Below, piece by piece: positions 13,059 through 25,200 of a stretch of 64,000 nucleotides of DNA; position 1 is the stretch's first letter; each line of letters starts with the position of its first letter. The notes below the pieces were generated by a model. It made no database searches and was not told the DNA's origin. It saw nothing but the letters and a program-made list of their open reading frames with translations. Position numbers and translations under genes: made by a program. The stretch is from Vitis vinifera. Taxonomy: Eukaryota > Streptophyta > Magnoliopsida > Vitales > Vitaceae. Where the stretch lies: NCBI RefSeq assembly GCF_030704535.1, contig NC_081812.1, positions 22,667,501-22,731,500 on the forward strand, given 5' to 3'.

Positions 13059-13842
13059 GGAAGTAGAGAAGGGTACCAATTTGTAAAGTAGTCTGAAATC
13101 TGAATTGGTTTCCAGTCATTATTATTATCCAAATAGGAAATAAAAAAAAAACCTATATTTCTAATCGCGGCCCGATTATATTTGCTTCTTTATATTTACT
13201 TATTTATTTTAATTTTTTAAAAAAATTGATAAATTTGCAACCTTAGAATAAACCCTAGATTTTCATTAATAACAAAAATACCACCACCAAATGGAACGTC
13301 CGCTTTATATTCATTAATTTATGAAAATTTTTATTATATAAAATTACCCCACCTTCAAAATATGAACAATTGCTATTTTTAAACGGGAACAACTTTTTCA
13401 ACATATATAAATATATTATTTTTGAAAAAAAATAAAAAATTCTTAATTGAGAATATAAAAGGCCATAGAGAACTTTTTGTTTTTGGACTTGGCTAAATCC
13501 GTTAAGACTCGATTCATTAAACATAAAATAACTTTTCCCACAAGTCAAATAAGAGCTATTCCAATAAGTAATATTTACTGACTTTTATATTAAACTTTCA
13601 TTAAGCCATAAGCAAAAGTAGCTAACCAAGCTTAGAAACTATTATAAAGCTAAAAAGAAGAAGAAAAAAAAAAGATTATGGCTTTTCAAGAGCCAATCCA
13701 AACCAAACAAGGTGTAAGCAATTGAGAATAAATACCTTAGAAAAATAGAAAAAGAAAAAAATCAAGGGAAGATGGTACAGCCACTTCAAGTAAAAGTCTA
13801 CAGAACTAGACTACTCAGATTGGTAATTAATGAATTGATATG

Positions 13843-14025
13843 CACACAGTCTCTGAATACAGAATTCAAACACATGCTATGAATCAAATAGTTTAAAAAG
13901 ATCACACGCATTAGTAAGAGGGCAAGAAACACACATACTAGGCATATGGGTTTGCTTCACAAATATACCATTGTAGATGAAGCGACCAATGTATTGAAGA
14001 TCTGCGGAAGCAGCTGGGCTGGGAT
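13843..14025 (-). other. LPAT2 3' untranslated region (approximate)
   Basis: Unique sequence between the end of the tandem duplication and the LPAT2 stop codon. It presumably contains the 3' UTR and polyadenylation site, but I could not fix the cleavage position. Confidence 0.45.
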
Positions 14026-17000
14026 TTAGTGATGTTTGTGGCGACCTGGTTCTGATGATTCTCCCCCGTTCTTGGGCTTTGCTGGAGCAACCTTGGCAGG
14101 CGTGGAACGCTCTGATTGAGAGAATTTGATGAGGATGTGCATAAGGACAGTGACAATGGCTAACCCAATTGCAGTAAATGAAATTCCCTTCCATGAGGAT
14201 AGGAGTGAAGACCACTGCAAGAACTTTAGAGCCCCTAAGATAAGGAGGCATGCCCAAGAGATGACAACCTGTACCCAACATGAATATTTAGTTCGAAAGA
14301 CAACCACAACAAACCTCAAACAAGAATAGTGGAAAAACACCCTCACTGAATTGGTAACCTCAAACAAGAAGAGCAAGGAAAAAAATGACCCTTGCTGAAA
14401 AGAAAAGAGTGGCATATTTTTCTGATTTAATAGACCAAGCAATATTATTACCAAAAGGGACTTTATTGGTCGACCAGTGTCTTGAAATTCTCCTTCACCA
14501 AATGTGTCTTCTACCTTATGCTTGTCCAATAAGGCGTCCTGGTTGGTTAAAATCAAACAGCATGTCAATCACAAGGGGAAACTGACGCAAGGTATAATGC
14601 AAAGCAGAATTGGATAAATTATTTGCTCATACAACCTTGAAAGTATACTTTTTATAGTTAAACTTTCCTATTCACTGAAAATATATTTTAAGTTTCAAAC
14701 ATGCAAACTTCATATATTTCATAAGAACACAACCCTGTGACAATTTCAATGGTATACACCTTGGCGACAAATACATCTCTACACCATTGTGCTGCAGCAT
14801 CATCTGTTTCAGGCAATTCCTTCATCAAATGCCTCTTGATGTGCACATGCACCTGCAAGATAGTAGATCAGCAAATGTAGAAGAATCAATCAAGGATCTT
14901 ATATTGTTAGAAAATTCTGAATTTTATATGCAATATTCTTCATCGTGCCCACTGACAATTTTACATCTTTCATTACTTAATTCCAACACCATACATGATG
15001 AATTATGTCAGTGAGGTGCATAATGACAACTAGCCCTAGATGAAGAGTCAGGAAAGGCAGATCGAACTTTTCAGAGAAAGGAATCATCTACCTGATGAAA
15101 TGAGTACATAATTTTGATGCAAATATTTTAAACATGAAATTTTGGGTCCAAAGATGGCAGTGGATGGTTCTTGACAAAGTTCAATAATGTAGAAGGAAAT
15201 TCAAACCCACATGGAAGTTGCACTGAATATACAAAATGATATATACGGTTGATTAAAATTCTCAGTTTTTGTTGGCTTACTGCAGAAGGTTGCCCCTTAA
15301 AGAGTCTGAGCATTGTTGGTGAAGGCTGAGTTTTGGGAATTGCCACTGTTACATCATAAACAGCTGGAACAAATGAACGCATGTGACTGACAGCTGAAAC
15401 AAAACCCTGATAGCAAACAGAAATAATAGAAATAAATATTTCTGATCAAACCAATAAAATTGAATCACGGCACTCCCAAAATTGAGAGGTATGCATAAAA
15501 ATGAAGTCCAGTGGAAGAACTACATTATTAGAAATTAAAATTGACTGTAACCCAACATGAAATACAGGGAACATTTAAGTCCAATTAGTAACTCCATTCA
15601 CCAAAATATCCAGCACACGCACATGAATGTGGAAAAGAAAACAAAAAGGAGCTTTCAGCAACCCATTCCCACCATACAGCTTTCCTTTTTTCAGTTGGGT
15701 CAGGGTGACAGAGAGAAGGGGGGGGGGGGGGGGGGGTAGTGAATGTTTTTTGTGGTGGATCCACACCTAATGCTGCATCAGATTGGGTTGGATCTGTCCA
15801 GATCAACCAGAATTCATATGGTGGCTTTCAGAAAGACTTGCAAAGGATCATCTTGGCTCGGGTGACAAAGGTTTGGGGTAAGGATGGGAAGGTTCGAGGT
15901 TCTGATCCATGTAAAGAAAAAAAAAATACTACCAAGAAAACTTGCAGGATCTCATGCATCCATTAGAAGCAAACAGAAGGGTTAGGTACACAAAGACAGA
16001 AAAGTATGGTATTTGTATTAATTAAAAAAAGGGGGGGGTGTTCAAGGCAACATGATATTTGTCTCTGTTTATCCATTTCAGTGTCTGTTCTGATAAAACA
16101 GAAGTTCTTAAGGAAGCAATTCAAAAACATCCTATGGTGGCATCATATTTAATAGTCAGGCCTGTTCATCCATCAATCACACCATTCCTGAGGTTTTGTT
16201 TGAATGTTTAAGGCTAATCATCCTCAAGATTTTTCCTTGCAATACAGGACAAAGAACCAGGTTAGTTAATCAAAATGAAGCAGATAATGGCAGCTACAGC
16301 AAGGAGAACCTCTTGCCTCCATTGGAAAGTGAACATTCACTTATTTGCAATCCAAACAAGTTCTTTGTGGGCTTTTCTTAAGGTCTGGGCTGACAGAACT
16401 TCCCCACCAAGTAAAAAGCTGGACTCCACAACCTCATTCCAAAGAATTCCTCCTAAATCTTAAGAAACTGATTAGACTCTTCACTAGTAAAACTGGAAAA
16501 TCCAAAACACAAAGATGTAGCAAGAATATTTATTCTACCAGTAGCATGGAAGAATGCCATGGATGCTAGGCAAAGTGAGTTATTTACCTTAAATATCCCA
16601 GATAGAAGAAGTTCTAGTGAGAACCAAATGGTCACAAAAAGAATTCCATTAAGGAAACGTCATTAACAGAGATAATATGAGATACCTTTCAATCAATCCC
16701 TGAATTAAAAATTGACTAGGCAATTATGGAGAATAGCATATCTCAATCCAGGCATTTCATACACATGGTCCGTTTAGTTTGGCAATACATTTAAAAAGAA
16801 AGGACCACATTTTTACATGCTGATACGTGGTACTTAAGAGATTAATTGAGAAGAACTTTATACACAAGAAGTCAGAGCAAATAAGTTCACAAATTAGCAA
16901 GAATTTTTTTTTCATGTCTTAACAAAAGATGAGATGAAAATTTAACCTTAGTACGGGGAATCAGAACATTTCTAGGAACAGGCAACCCCGATGCAGTTGC

Positions 17001-18721
17001 ATATTCTTGAGCTGCTAAAAGCTTTGCCTGTGTAAAGCGAGTTCCCTCAACAAAAAGAGCCAACCAAAAAGGCTGAGGGTAGTCCTTTAACCGTAGAAGA
17101 CCTGACTGCAGATACAATGTCATAAAAAATTGAAAAAGATCGATGTGAACAGCTCGAATATAAGGATTTGTGCAAGCATATATGTACACACACATACACA
17201 GTACATATTCAGAAAATTTTTGCTGCAGCAGTACCTTTATTATGCTTTCATCCTTGGCCCAGTTTCTTTCCAGAAATAAATACTCAGAAAACCACATTGA
17301 CCAACCTATCACCTGAATAAATTGGACACATAACATTTATCCTGTATATATATAGAGGTGTCAAAGTGTTCAATGAGCAATTGCAAAGAAAAATGTATGC
17401 AGACGACATCTAAACAAGAATAAGCATTTGGTGCGACACAGCCTTTATTTTATTTTATTTATTTACTCTTTCTGATAGGCAAACCGAGAGAATAAAACGA
17501 CAAGCATCAATTAATACACCAGTAGAATACAATGGGACAAGAAAGACAATTTAAGTAACCATGCTGAATTTTTAGTACAGGAACTGATGATGACCAGTCG
17601 GCAATAATTACTGCTCGATGTTTGGCGTTGGTTTTTCATTATTTGGGTTGCAGTAGGTGATGCATTATGTTGCTAAGCTGGAATGGGGTTCAAGTAGGAA
17701 AAAGCAGAAGAAAGCTTGGTTAGCTGCCCCTTTATGTCTTTTCTAGATCATTTGGTGCAAAAAATATTTGAGGGCTTTTGAAGATGTGGAAACCTCGGAT
17801 CAATTGCTAAAATCCTCTTTTATGCTTTCTTTTTTGGATCATGTTAGGCATCATGTAGAAGGAAATACTATATCTTTGATTGATTTTATTGATTGGTTAG
17901 GAGTTAAGTAGTTGTGGGCAGGTGGTGTTTTTCCTTTGACTGTCCTCGTTTCTTTGTTCTTTTCGCTTGGTTCCCTTTTTATACTCCTAGCGTACTTTGG
18001 TGAGCTCTAGCCTTTCCTTTTTGTATGACCCTTTCTCCATCTATAACATTATTCTGTGCGCTTACAAAAAAAATAAAATAATACTGCTCAACATTTCTAG
18101 TTATAGTGATCATATTCCAAATGTTAAAATTAAAGGTAAATTTACCAATCCATTAATAAGAAAGTTGAAAATATTACTTTCATAAGACATTATTTTGTGT
18201 ATTACTCCCAATATTAAATTTGCAGCAAATATTTAAGTTACTTCTCGGTCCCTTATAGACATGAAGTGACCGGAAATGTTTGATAGAATCCCATGTTCCA
18301 CAACTCTTATTCTTGGTTGTACCAGGTTCACAATTAACAATGCTACCCAGCTCTTAGCATGAAAAATGTGTAGCTTCACTAATAAGGACACGAGCTAAAT
18401 TTAACCTTTAGCATCAAGAGGCTTCATTGGAATGACATTTACAGCACACATGTCAGCTTAGAAACTTACCGGAAGGAATTTTGATGATTTCTTCATTACA
18501 GCTAATGTGCTGCCAAGGCAACCTGATCGCTGTCATCAGTAGATCCAATATCAATTAGCAGAGGAAAACATAGCACGCTAAATATAACATCAAAATCACC
18601 AATATCAAATCAGAAACCCAAGAATTTTATATTATATGCATTTGAACATGTATTTATATCAAAAAAGTATTTGTGAGCGTTTGAACTAATACATATGTAC
18701 AGATGTGTGAGTGCATGTTTG

Positions 18722-18763
<42 letters not shown>

Positions 18764-21700
18764 AGAGAGAGAGAGAGAGCAAATGTACATATGCATGGGT
18801 AAGTTGCAAAATATAGCAGTGTGCACCTGAGCCAAAACCCATCCAACAAGCCAATCAATGTCACTTCTGTGGTTTGATATAAGAAGTGCATGTTCTTTAC
18901 CTGAAAAACTCACCAACATTAGCCAATAAAAATGTATTCAGCACTGCACAGGAAAATATCTTTCCTCCTTTGAGGGAAAACCCAGCACTCAGCCCATAAA
19001 AGTTTTTGACCTTACCCATTAAGCGAAACGTTTCTGGATCTGTGTACAGTTGGATCTGCAGTCAGAAAGTGTGTTATTAGTTGAATGTTAATTGATCAGA
19101 TTCTTTCTTAGCAATATGTTGTTTTATTGTCATACAAGAACAAAAGATATGAAGTTCCTCACAAGATAAGAACATAATGCTGATCAAGTATGGTACAAGA
19201 AGCTAACATATGGTACAATAAATTTTTTGATAAGCAAGCAAGAAAATATGATTAACAAATAATTTGTCGTAAAACAAATGGAATGAATAAATAATGAAAA
19301 ATACAAAAAGGAATAAGAATGAAAAACTGCTCAAATTTTGAGAACAGCCATATCACAAGAAGAGTTGCAAACAGAAATAAATCAAATCAATCAATGACAA
19401 TGATAAAATATTGTGGTACTAAAGGTATCAGAAATGCATTAAATGCATATAGATTCAGGGTAACAATTCCACATAATAGAAGTGGCAGAAGCTAGGTCTT
19501 AAAGTATAAAATTTCATCTTTTACTTTATGATTTTTAAATGACACAATAATGAATTTTCAATAGGTAGAAGATTCCTGAGTTCCATGTATCATTCTGAAG
19601 ACAATGTAAGCTTACATGATCTCGAGGGAGTGTGGGGTAACAAATGAAATAATGAAGTTTAGGGTTGATTATGGATACAAACCTAGTCGTTACTTGTATA
19701 AAGACCATTGGAGGCCATGTCTCATATGTCAAGCTACCATATAGCAAACATAAGGGCCAACCAAGTTTTCTCTGGTTAAGTTAACAAAAGGCCTTCTTTT
19801 TCCCTGCATGAAAAATATTTTTTTGGGTAGCAAGATCTTTGCCCACACAAGATGTCATACTTCTAAATTATAAGATATTTTTATTCCAAAAATATCATGT
19901 CTAATAAGTTTAAGCCAAGGTGAAGTCGTATAAAAAAGAACAATTGACAATAGTTTCTTTGGTGAAGTAGACAAAGACAAGGCCTTCTCTTTCTCCAGGT
20001 TGGAGGACCATTTAATTAATTAGTTCCCTGTTTGAAAAGAGGTCTGGGGATGCCATATCCTTTGGCCACCAAAAATTTCAACTTGCCAAAATTATAAGCG
20101 ACTTTTGTTTTTACAAACTTAAGTGAAGAGGTTTTATATAAAATAGACCAATAAAGTTATTATTTCAAATGGTTTCTTTGGTGAAGTAGACAAAAGATAA
20201 GGGCTCTTCTTTCTCTAAATCAAAGGACCTTTATTTAATTTGTTACCTGCATGAGAATAGATTATTGGTGGCAAAACCCTTTTGCTCGCCCAAAAATGCC
20301 ACATCATTAAATTATAAGTTAGAAATTGATGTTGTATAAAGTAGACCAATTGAGATTGCTTTTTAGAATAGTTTTTGCCCAAAGACAAAGAAATGTAGGG
20401 ATGCTAACTTGAAGACTACACCAATTGAGAATATTAATGCACCTTTCTGATCTGGTGCCGTAATTTATTTCATCATCTATTTTTTCTTCCTATGTAACAT
20501 CAAATATCTCCTTCCTCTTACTTTACTTGAGATTTAGAGATTCCAATCCTTGTTCCTTGACTGGTCACAGTTTCTGTTTTCTCAGGTTTTCATTGATGCC
20601 TTGTGGCAACATTTAGGCTTTCCCTGGCTTCCAGATGGGAATAGATGAGGACTTGAAGCATATTTAGTACATATTTTGATCTGTTCTCTGTTGTTGGGTG
20701 TGGTTACATGGCCAGTAAATCTAGGATAGAAAATCTTCTAAATGAAGAATATCAGAAACTGGACCATCTTAAACCAATATTGGAACAGAGTGTTCACGCA
20801 ATAACTTTTAGTAGCAGGGGCGTGACCTCCCTTGCAGGTGTGCTTGCAGTTACCCCACAGTTAAAAGAAAGGTAGGATGATTCAACCCTCGATGTACATT
20901 TGCCTGCTCCGGTATTAGAATGAGTGAGAATGAGTGAACACGATATTTTCAGCAATTACTCAGAGATAAAGAGCAGTCCCCAGATCGTGTTAATTTAGTA
21001 ATATAGACAATCCTTATAATTTGGCATTCAAAACCAGGAAAAAACAATCATGAAGTGAATTTGATCACCAAATAGATAAGTAAAAAACAAGAATTTAGTC
21101 ATTGAACTCGATAATGGTTTTTTCCAGAAACTGTTTTAAAATGAAAACTTGTTCATTTCAAAACCACAAAGTAAAATAATACACAATAGAGATTAGTTAA
21201 TACCTTAACCCCTGCCCACCAATCAATAAGCCACACAAGCTCGAGCCATAATAATTCTGCTACCACTCTGTTGATCCTTCTGTATGTACTTTTTGACAGA
21301 GGCCTAACAAGGATGAAACAAACTGCCTGCAGGAAAGAGGGTTTGTGGGGTTAAAATGCCATGCCCATGAAGTTAATAATTCAGCATAAATTGAACTTCC
21401 AAGACATAAAACAAAAGACTAAAAATACAAAATAAAATAAATATGTTGAACTAATCCTCCATTGGGTTGCTCACAAAATGGAAGAGCAAAATAAAAAAAA
21501 AAAGGAAAAGAGCATAGAACATTTACTAGTGTATTTCCACTACTTTTGTTTCCAAAAATTCAAACCCCAACCCAGCTAAGCCAGATAGTCGTATTATGCT
21601 GGAGTGGGGGTTTCAGTTTTCTAGTGTCCTAAGTCATGAAAGATCTACTATTTAAAACACTGTTTATTCTACTCATTTCTTTTATTTTGCTTTCCTTGTA

Positions 21701-22131
21701 TTTTCTCAGCACCCAAACACAAAAGGGGAGAAACGGAAATCGGTCAGCTGAATCATAAGGAAGAAAAAAAAGGATAGAAGTGGGTTGAATCACTCAAAAC
21801 CAACCAGAACAAAACAGTTCGACTCAACTAATCCTGAAGCAAAAAAAAAAACTCAAAAATTTTCTTCCTTTTTCTTTCCTCTTCGTTCGTTCTCTTAGTA
21901 GCCGAACAAGAGGCCCACTAAAACCCCAGTCCCACAAAGAAACCCTAATAAACTAACACGAAGCAGCTCAATTAAATCAAATCTATAGAAATACCAAACT
22001 CAATCAAAATTTCGAAAAAATAAAATAAAATAAATTGGAACAAAAAGCACCTGAATGAGATTAACTACAAGGCCGGAGGTGAGGAAGAGAAGACCCAGCG
22101 GAACGACAACGGCAGCCGCTGCAATCGCCAT
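14026..22131 (-). CDS. LPAT2: 1-acyl-sn-glycerol-3-phosphate acyltransferase (LPAT2-type), complete
   Basis: Transfers an acyl group from acyl-CoA to the sn-2 position of lysophosphatidic acid to make phosphatidic acid, in the ER glycerolipid pathway. Eleven exons: 22051-22131, 21204-21326, 19016-19055, 18827-18900, 18470-18529, 17235-17312, 16947-17105, 15281-15406, 14760-14852, 14452-14538, 14026-14268. They join in frame to 387 aa, the usual length for the plant LPAT2 group. The start [13 protein letters not shown] opens a hydrophobic N-terminal anchor (residues 1-27). The catalytic NHxxxxD box is NHRSDID (H92, D97); the second block is FVEGTRFT (around 171-177). Two hydrophobic segments follow near residues 308-326 and 337-358. 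The C-terminus is basic (SEPGRHKHH). All introns are GT-AG. Intron 5 holds a LINE fragment and intron 2 a tandem repeat, but the coding sequence is undamaged. Confidence 0.95.
15718..15736. repeat. 19-nt G homopolymer in LPAT2 intron 7
   Basis: An uninterrupted run of 19 G on the plus strand (C on the coding strand of LPAT2). Such a run can form a G-quadruplex. A shorter G run follows near 16031. Confidence 0.95.
17621..18078 (+). mobile_element. 5'-truncated LINE (L1-type) fragment in LPAT2 intron 5
   Basis: The plus strand, in one frame, reads like the very C-terminal end of a plant LINE ORF2: APLCLF, a stop, [15 protein letters not shown], then a tail including [12 protein letters not shown] before a stop near 17910. 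An A-rich tail (AAAAAAAATAAAATA) ends near 18080. Imperfect flanking repeats, AATAATTACTGCTCGATGTTT (about 17603-17623) and AATAATACTGCTCAACATTT (about 18077-18096), look like an aged target-site duplication. The internal stop and heavy 5' truncation mean it is dead. It lies opposite in direction to LPAT2. Confidence 0.65.
18723..18780. repeat. Compound (TG)n-(GA)n microsatellite in LPAT2 intron 4
   Basis: A TG run (about 18723-18755) followed after a few bases by a GA run (about 18760-18779). It lies between exons 4 and 5 and is likely length-polymorphic. Confidence 0.95.
19740..20410. repeat. Diverged tandem repeat of about 190-210 bp in LPAT2 intron 2
   Basis: Three diverged units plus a partial one begin near 19747, 19940, 20160 and 20350. 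Shared blocks include GTTTCTTTGGTGAAGTAGAC, a CTTCT-rich block followed by a CATTTAATT-like block, a GCCAxxxAAAATG-like block and AAATTATAAG. The array is transcribed only as intron. I do not recognise the family; it may be decayed satellite or transposon-internal repeats. Confidence 0.6.
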
Positions 22132-22240
22132 ATCCCCAAAACCACAAATTAGAAGCGTCGGAGAGAACGAGGGTAAGACAGAGGCTTCCAATGTACTGAA
22201 AAAGAGAAGAGGGAGAAGAAATTTGATAAAATCATAAAGT
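22132..22240 (-). promoter_or_regulatory. LPAT2 5' leader region
   Basis: Immediately upstream of the LPAT2 ATG, on the minus strand, is a pyrimidine-rich leader (TTTCTTCTCCCTCTTCTCTT-like), similar to the Y-patch seen near plant transcription starts. The exact start site is unknown. Confidence 0.4.
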
Positions 22241-25200
22241 AATTTTTCCTTTAAACTTAATATTTTATTATTATTTGAATCTCGCATCCTTTTGTTTTAT
22301 CTTTTCCTTTAAAATAAATAAATAATAGACTAAACTAGAAAGAAAGAGAGAAAAAAAATCATAATATGTTTGGAAACTGTTTTTAAATATAATTTAATTT
22401 TAAAATATTTTTTAAAAACCGTTTTTTTATTGTTAAAAAAAGCACTGCAGAGATGCAATGGCTTATTTATACTTCATTTGCCAATATTTTTTAAAACTAT
22501 TTTTAATATAAAAAATTAAATTTAACAAAATTTTAAAAATACTTTTAAATTTTTTTAAATCACTCATATAATTAAAAAAATCACTTATAATATTTTATAA
22601 AACAATTCTCATAAAAGCATCTTCATGTTGAATAAAAACATTACTAATTGCATTATCTTATATTTATTTATTTATTTATTATCCTTTTTTTTTTTTTTTT
22701 TTGTCAAACTCCTAAATTTATTTGAGGAAGAATGAAAGTGGAAGAAAATCAAATACAAAAAATATATTTTAAATTTATATGTTTCACCACCTTATATTCT
22801 TCACAATCTTCGCATTTTATTCTCTATTTCACATGTTCTTCACCTTTTTCTTATATTTTTCTTTCATTGGAAAAAATTTCATTTTTTTTCTCTCAAATTT
22901 TTAAAATTAAGGAGAATTTTAGAGTTTTATATTTTAAAATGAGTTTTAGAAAAAAAATCACAAAGACCTATTTTGCTATATTTTCTTAATTTTGTTTTTA
23001 AAAAATATTTTTTATTATTTAATTTAAAAATAGTTTTTAAAAACAAGTTTCAAAAAACATGGATACATGAGTTTATGTTTTTATTTTGTTTTTTAAAACC
23101 GTTGAAAACAACTCATATTTGTTTTTTGAAAATTGTTTTATATTTCATTTAATTTTTAAAAATTGTTTTCACAAAAACAATGATCAAACAATATTATAAA
23201 TTTTTAAAAACGGTTTTATATTAAAAAAAAATTAAATCACACTACCAACATTTACTCTAAAATTTTATGAAGAATAATTTTTTCCACTTATTCCTTGTAT
23301 TATTACTCCTTGTAAAATTACATACCTTTTATTTATATAAAAAGTATCACTTCAAAACCGTGTTATAAAATAATATATATTTTTAAAAAAATTATCGAAA
23401 AACTATTTTTTTCAAAAACATTTTAAATTTTTTTGTCAAATATCCCTTTTAGTTAGGAAATGACAATTTTCAACCAAACCTTTAAATTGCATAATATTCT
23501 TTAGTTTTGTTAAAAGGATTTAAAAGAAAGTTAAAACTATGTACTTTTGTAAAAAAATTATTTTATTTGATCTAATAAGCTGCTTCAACATTATTTAAGA
23601 TAAAGATTTGTTTTTAACTCTAGTCTAAGTGACATCTTAAAAATAAAAGAAATAAATATTAAAAATAATAAAAATATTATAAAAGTTTAATTAAATATAG
23701 AATTATAAAATAAGGTTTATAAGATAAATATATTTTTTTCTTTCATTTTCTTTTTAGTTTTAAGTTGTACACGAATACTTTTATTAAACTAAAAAACAAT
23801 TCTTTAATTTTCAAACTCAACGATCAAAATAGAACCTTAGAAAGATTGGTGAAATTCGATTAAAAAAAAATTTCAAAAAATTTCCGGTATCAAATAATTG
23901 GACAAAATTAAAATCTTCAAATTTAAGGGGAAAAACTTTTATATAAAAAACATTTATATATTTTGTATATGAACCCACTATTAATTTTTATTTAAAAAAA
24001 AAAAAAGAATTGTATCCAATTTACACTTTCATTGATAGATTTTATTAAAAATATATTACAAAATTTAATCTCAACTATGCGAATAAACACCTAAATTTGT
24101 GACAATAAAGTGAAAAAGATGAAATTGTGCAGTGACATTGGAAACATCAAACGTGGATAGAAAATTTCTTGGTTGCTCAACCATTTTTTCTGCCTACCTC
24201 ATTTAAGATGCATTCATTCTGGTTGGCATTGAATCTCAACCACCTCCGACCTGCTCCATTGAAAGAGCCACCACTGTCGCCCTTCTTTCCTATGCCTTGC
24301 CACGATGAAAGTTAATGGGATTTTCAATCAATTCGTATTTAAGACTATGCCTATAAAGCACAAGGATGAGTTTGGTCCCCGAGTAGAGAAAACGGAAAGG
24401 AAATTTGTGATATCTGGTAGGGGGTTATAGAAAAAAGTCTATAACAGTACGTACGCGTGCCCCGAAGACCCAGCCCCAGTGGGCCTTTGCCTATATGCCT
24501 TGTGTGGTCCAATAATCCGATGAGATGCAACATGTCTTGGGATATTGTTAGGATAGTGAGTCTAGCGTTGACAATTTTATTTTAATTTATTTTATGGATT
24601 AAGAAACTTTTTAAATAATAACTTACTATCCGTCAAATAATTTAAAGTTGTTGTTAGTTTAACTAAAAAGTTACAAGGTTATAAGTAAATTTAAAAACAT
24701 TTGATTAGTGACAACTGACAAGTATTTAAATGGTTAATGTAGATTAATATATTTTATGTGAATTAAAGTACTTAAATTAATGATTTGGAGAAACAAGAAT
24801 GTTTAAATGTTCTGAAAAAACAAGAACGTTTGAACGGCAAAGGCAATGTTTGTCCCAAATTTATTAAAATATGACAAAATATTTTTTAGAAATTCATGAA
24901 TATTGTTTGTATTTTGAAATTTCAAAATATTGATTTTTTAGGACTTATAGGCTTATGTAAACCATTATTTAACTCGCGTTGAACACTTATTTTAACCTTA
25001 TTTGTCATATCATTCCCAATAAAATATTCAAAAATTGAATATTGATTGTTATAAAAACCGCATCCCTTTAACGATGTTAAGGATAATTCACTAGAACAAT
25101 TATAAATTGTTACATTATGGATGTTGATCAAATTATAAATTTTGAAAAGTAACTTTTAGGGGTAAACAATCAGGTAATTTTATGTGACTTAATATCAAAT

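Larger units (their letters stand above)
10898..13842. repeat. Tandem duplication, copy B (about 2.9 kb)
   Basis: The second copy of the unit described at 9003-10897. Its left part (10898-11171) matches 9003-9276 and its right part (12331-13842) matches about 9441-10897. The central 11172-12330 does not match the 165 bp at the same place in copy A. The two copies lie head to tail and meet directly at about 10898. Confidence 0.85.

Noticed and set aside
14126-14585. Plus-strand ORFs opposite LPAT2 exons 10-11
   Set aside because: They are antisense shadows of exons with clear protein homology on the minus strand.
18610-18919. Three ORFs rich in His-Thr repeats
   Set aside because: They are translations of the TG microsatellite next to LPAT2 exon 4.
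24160-24540. GC-richer island in the AT-rich desert, considered as an RNA gene
   Set aside because: I could not find tRNA-like arms or internal promoter boxes or any known RNA fold; it is left as unannotated.
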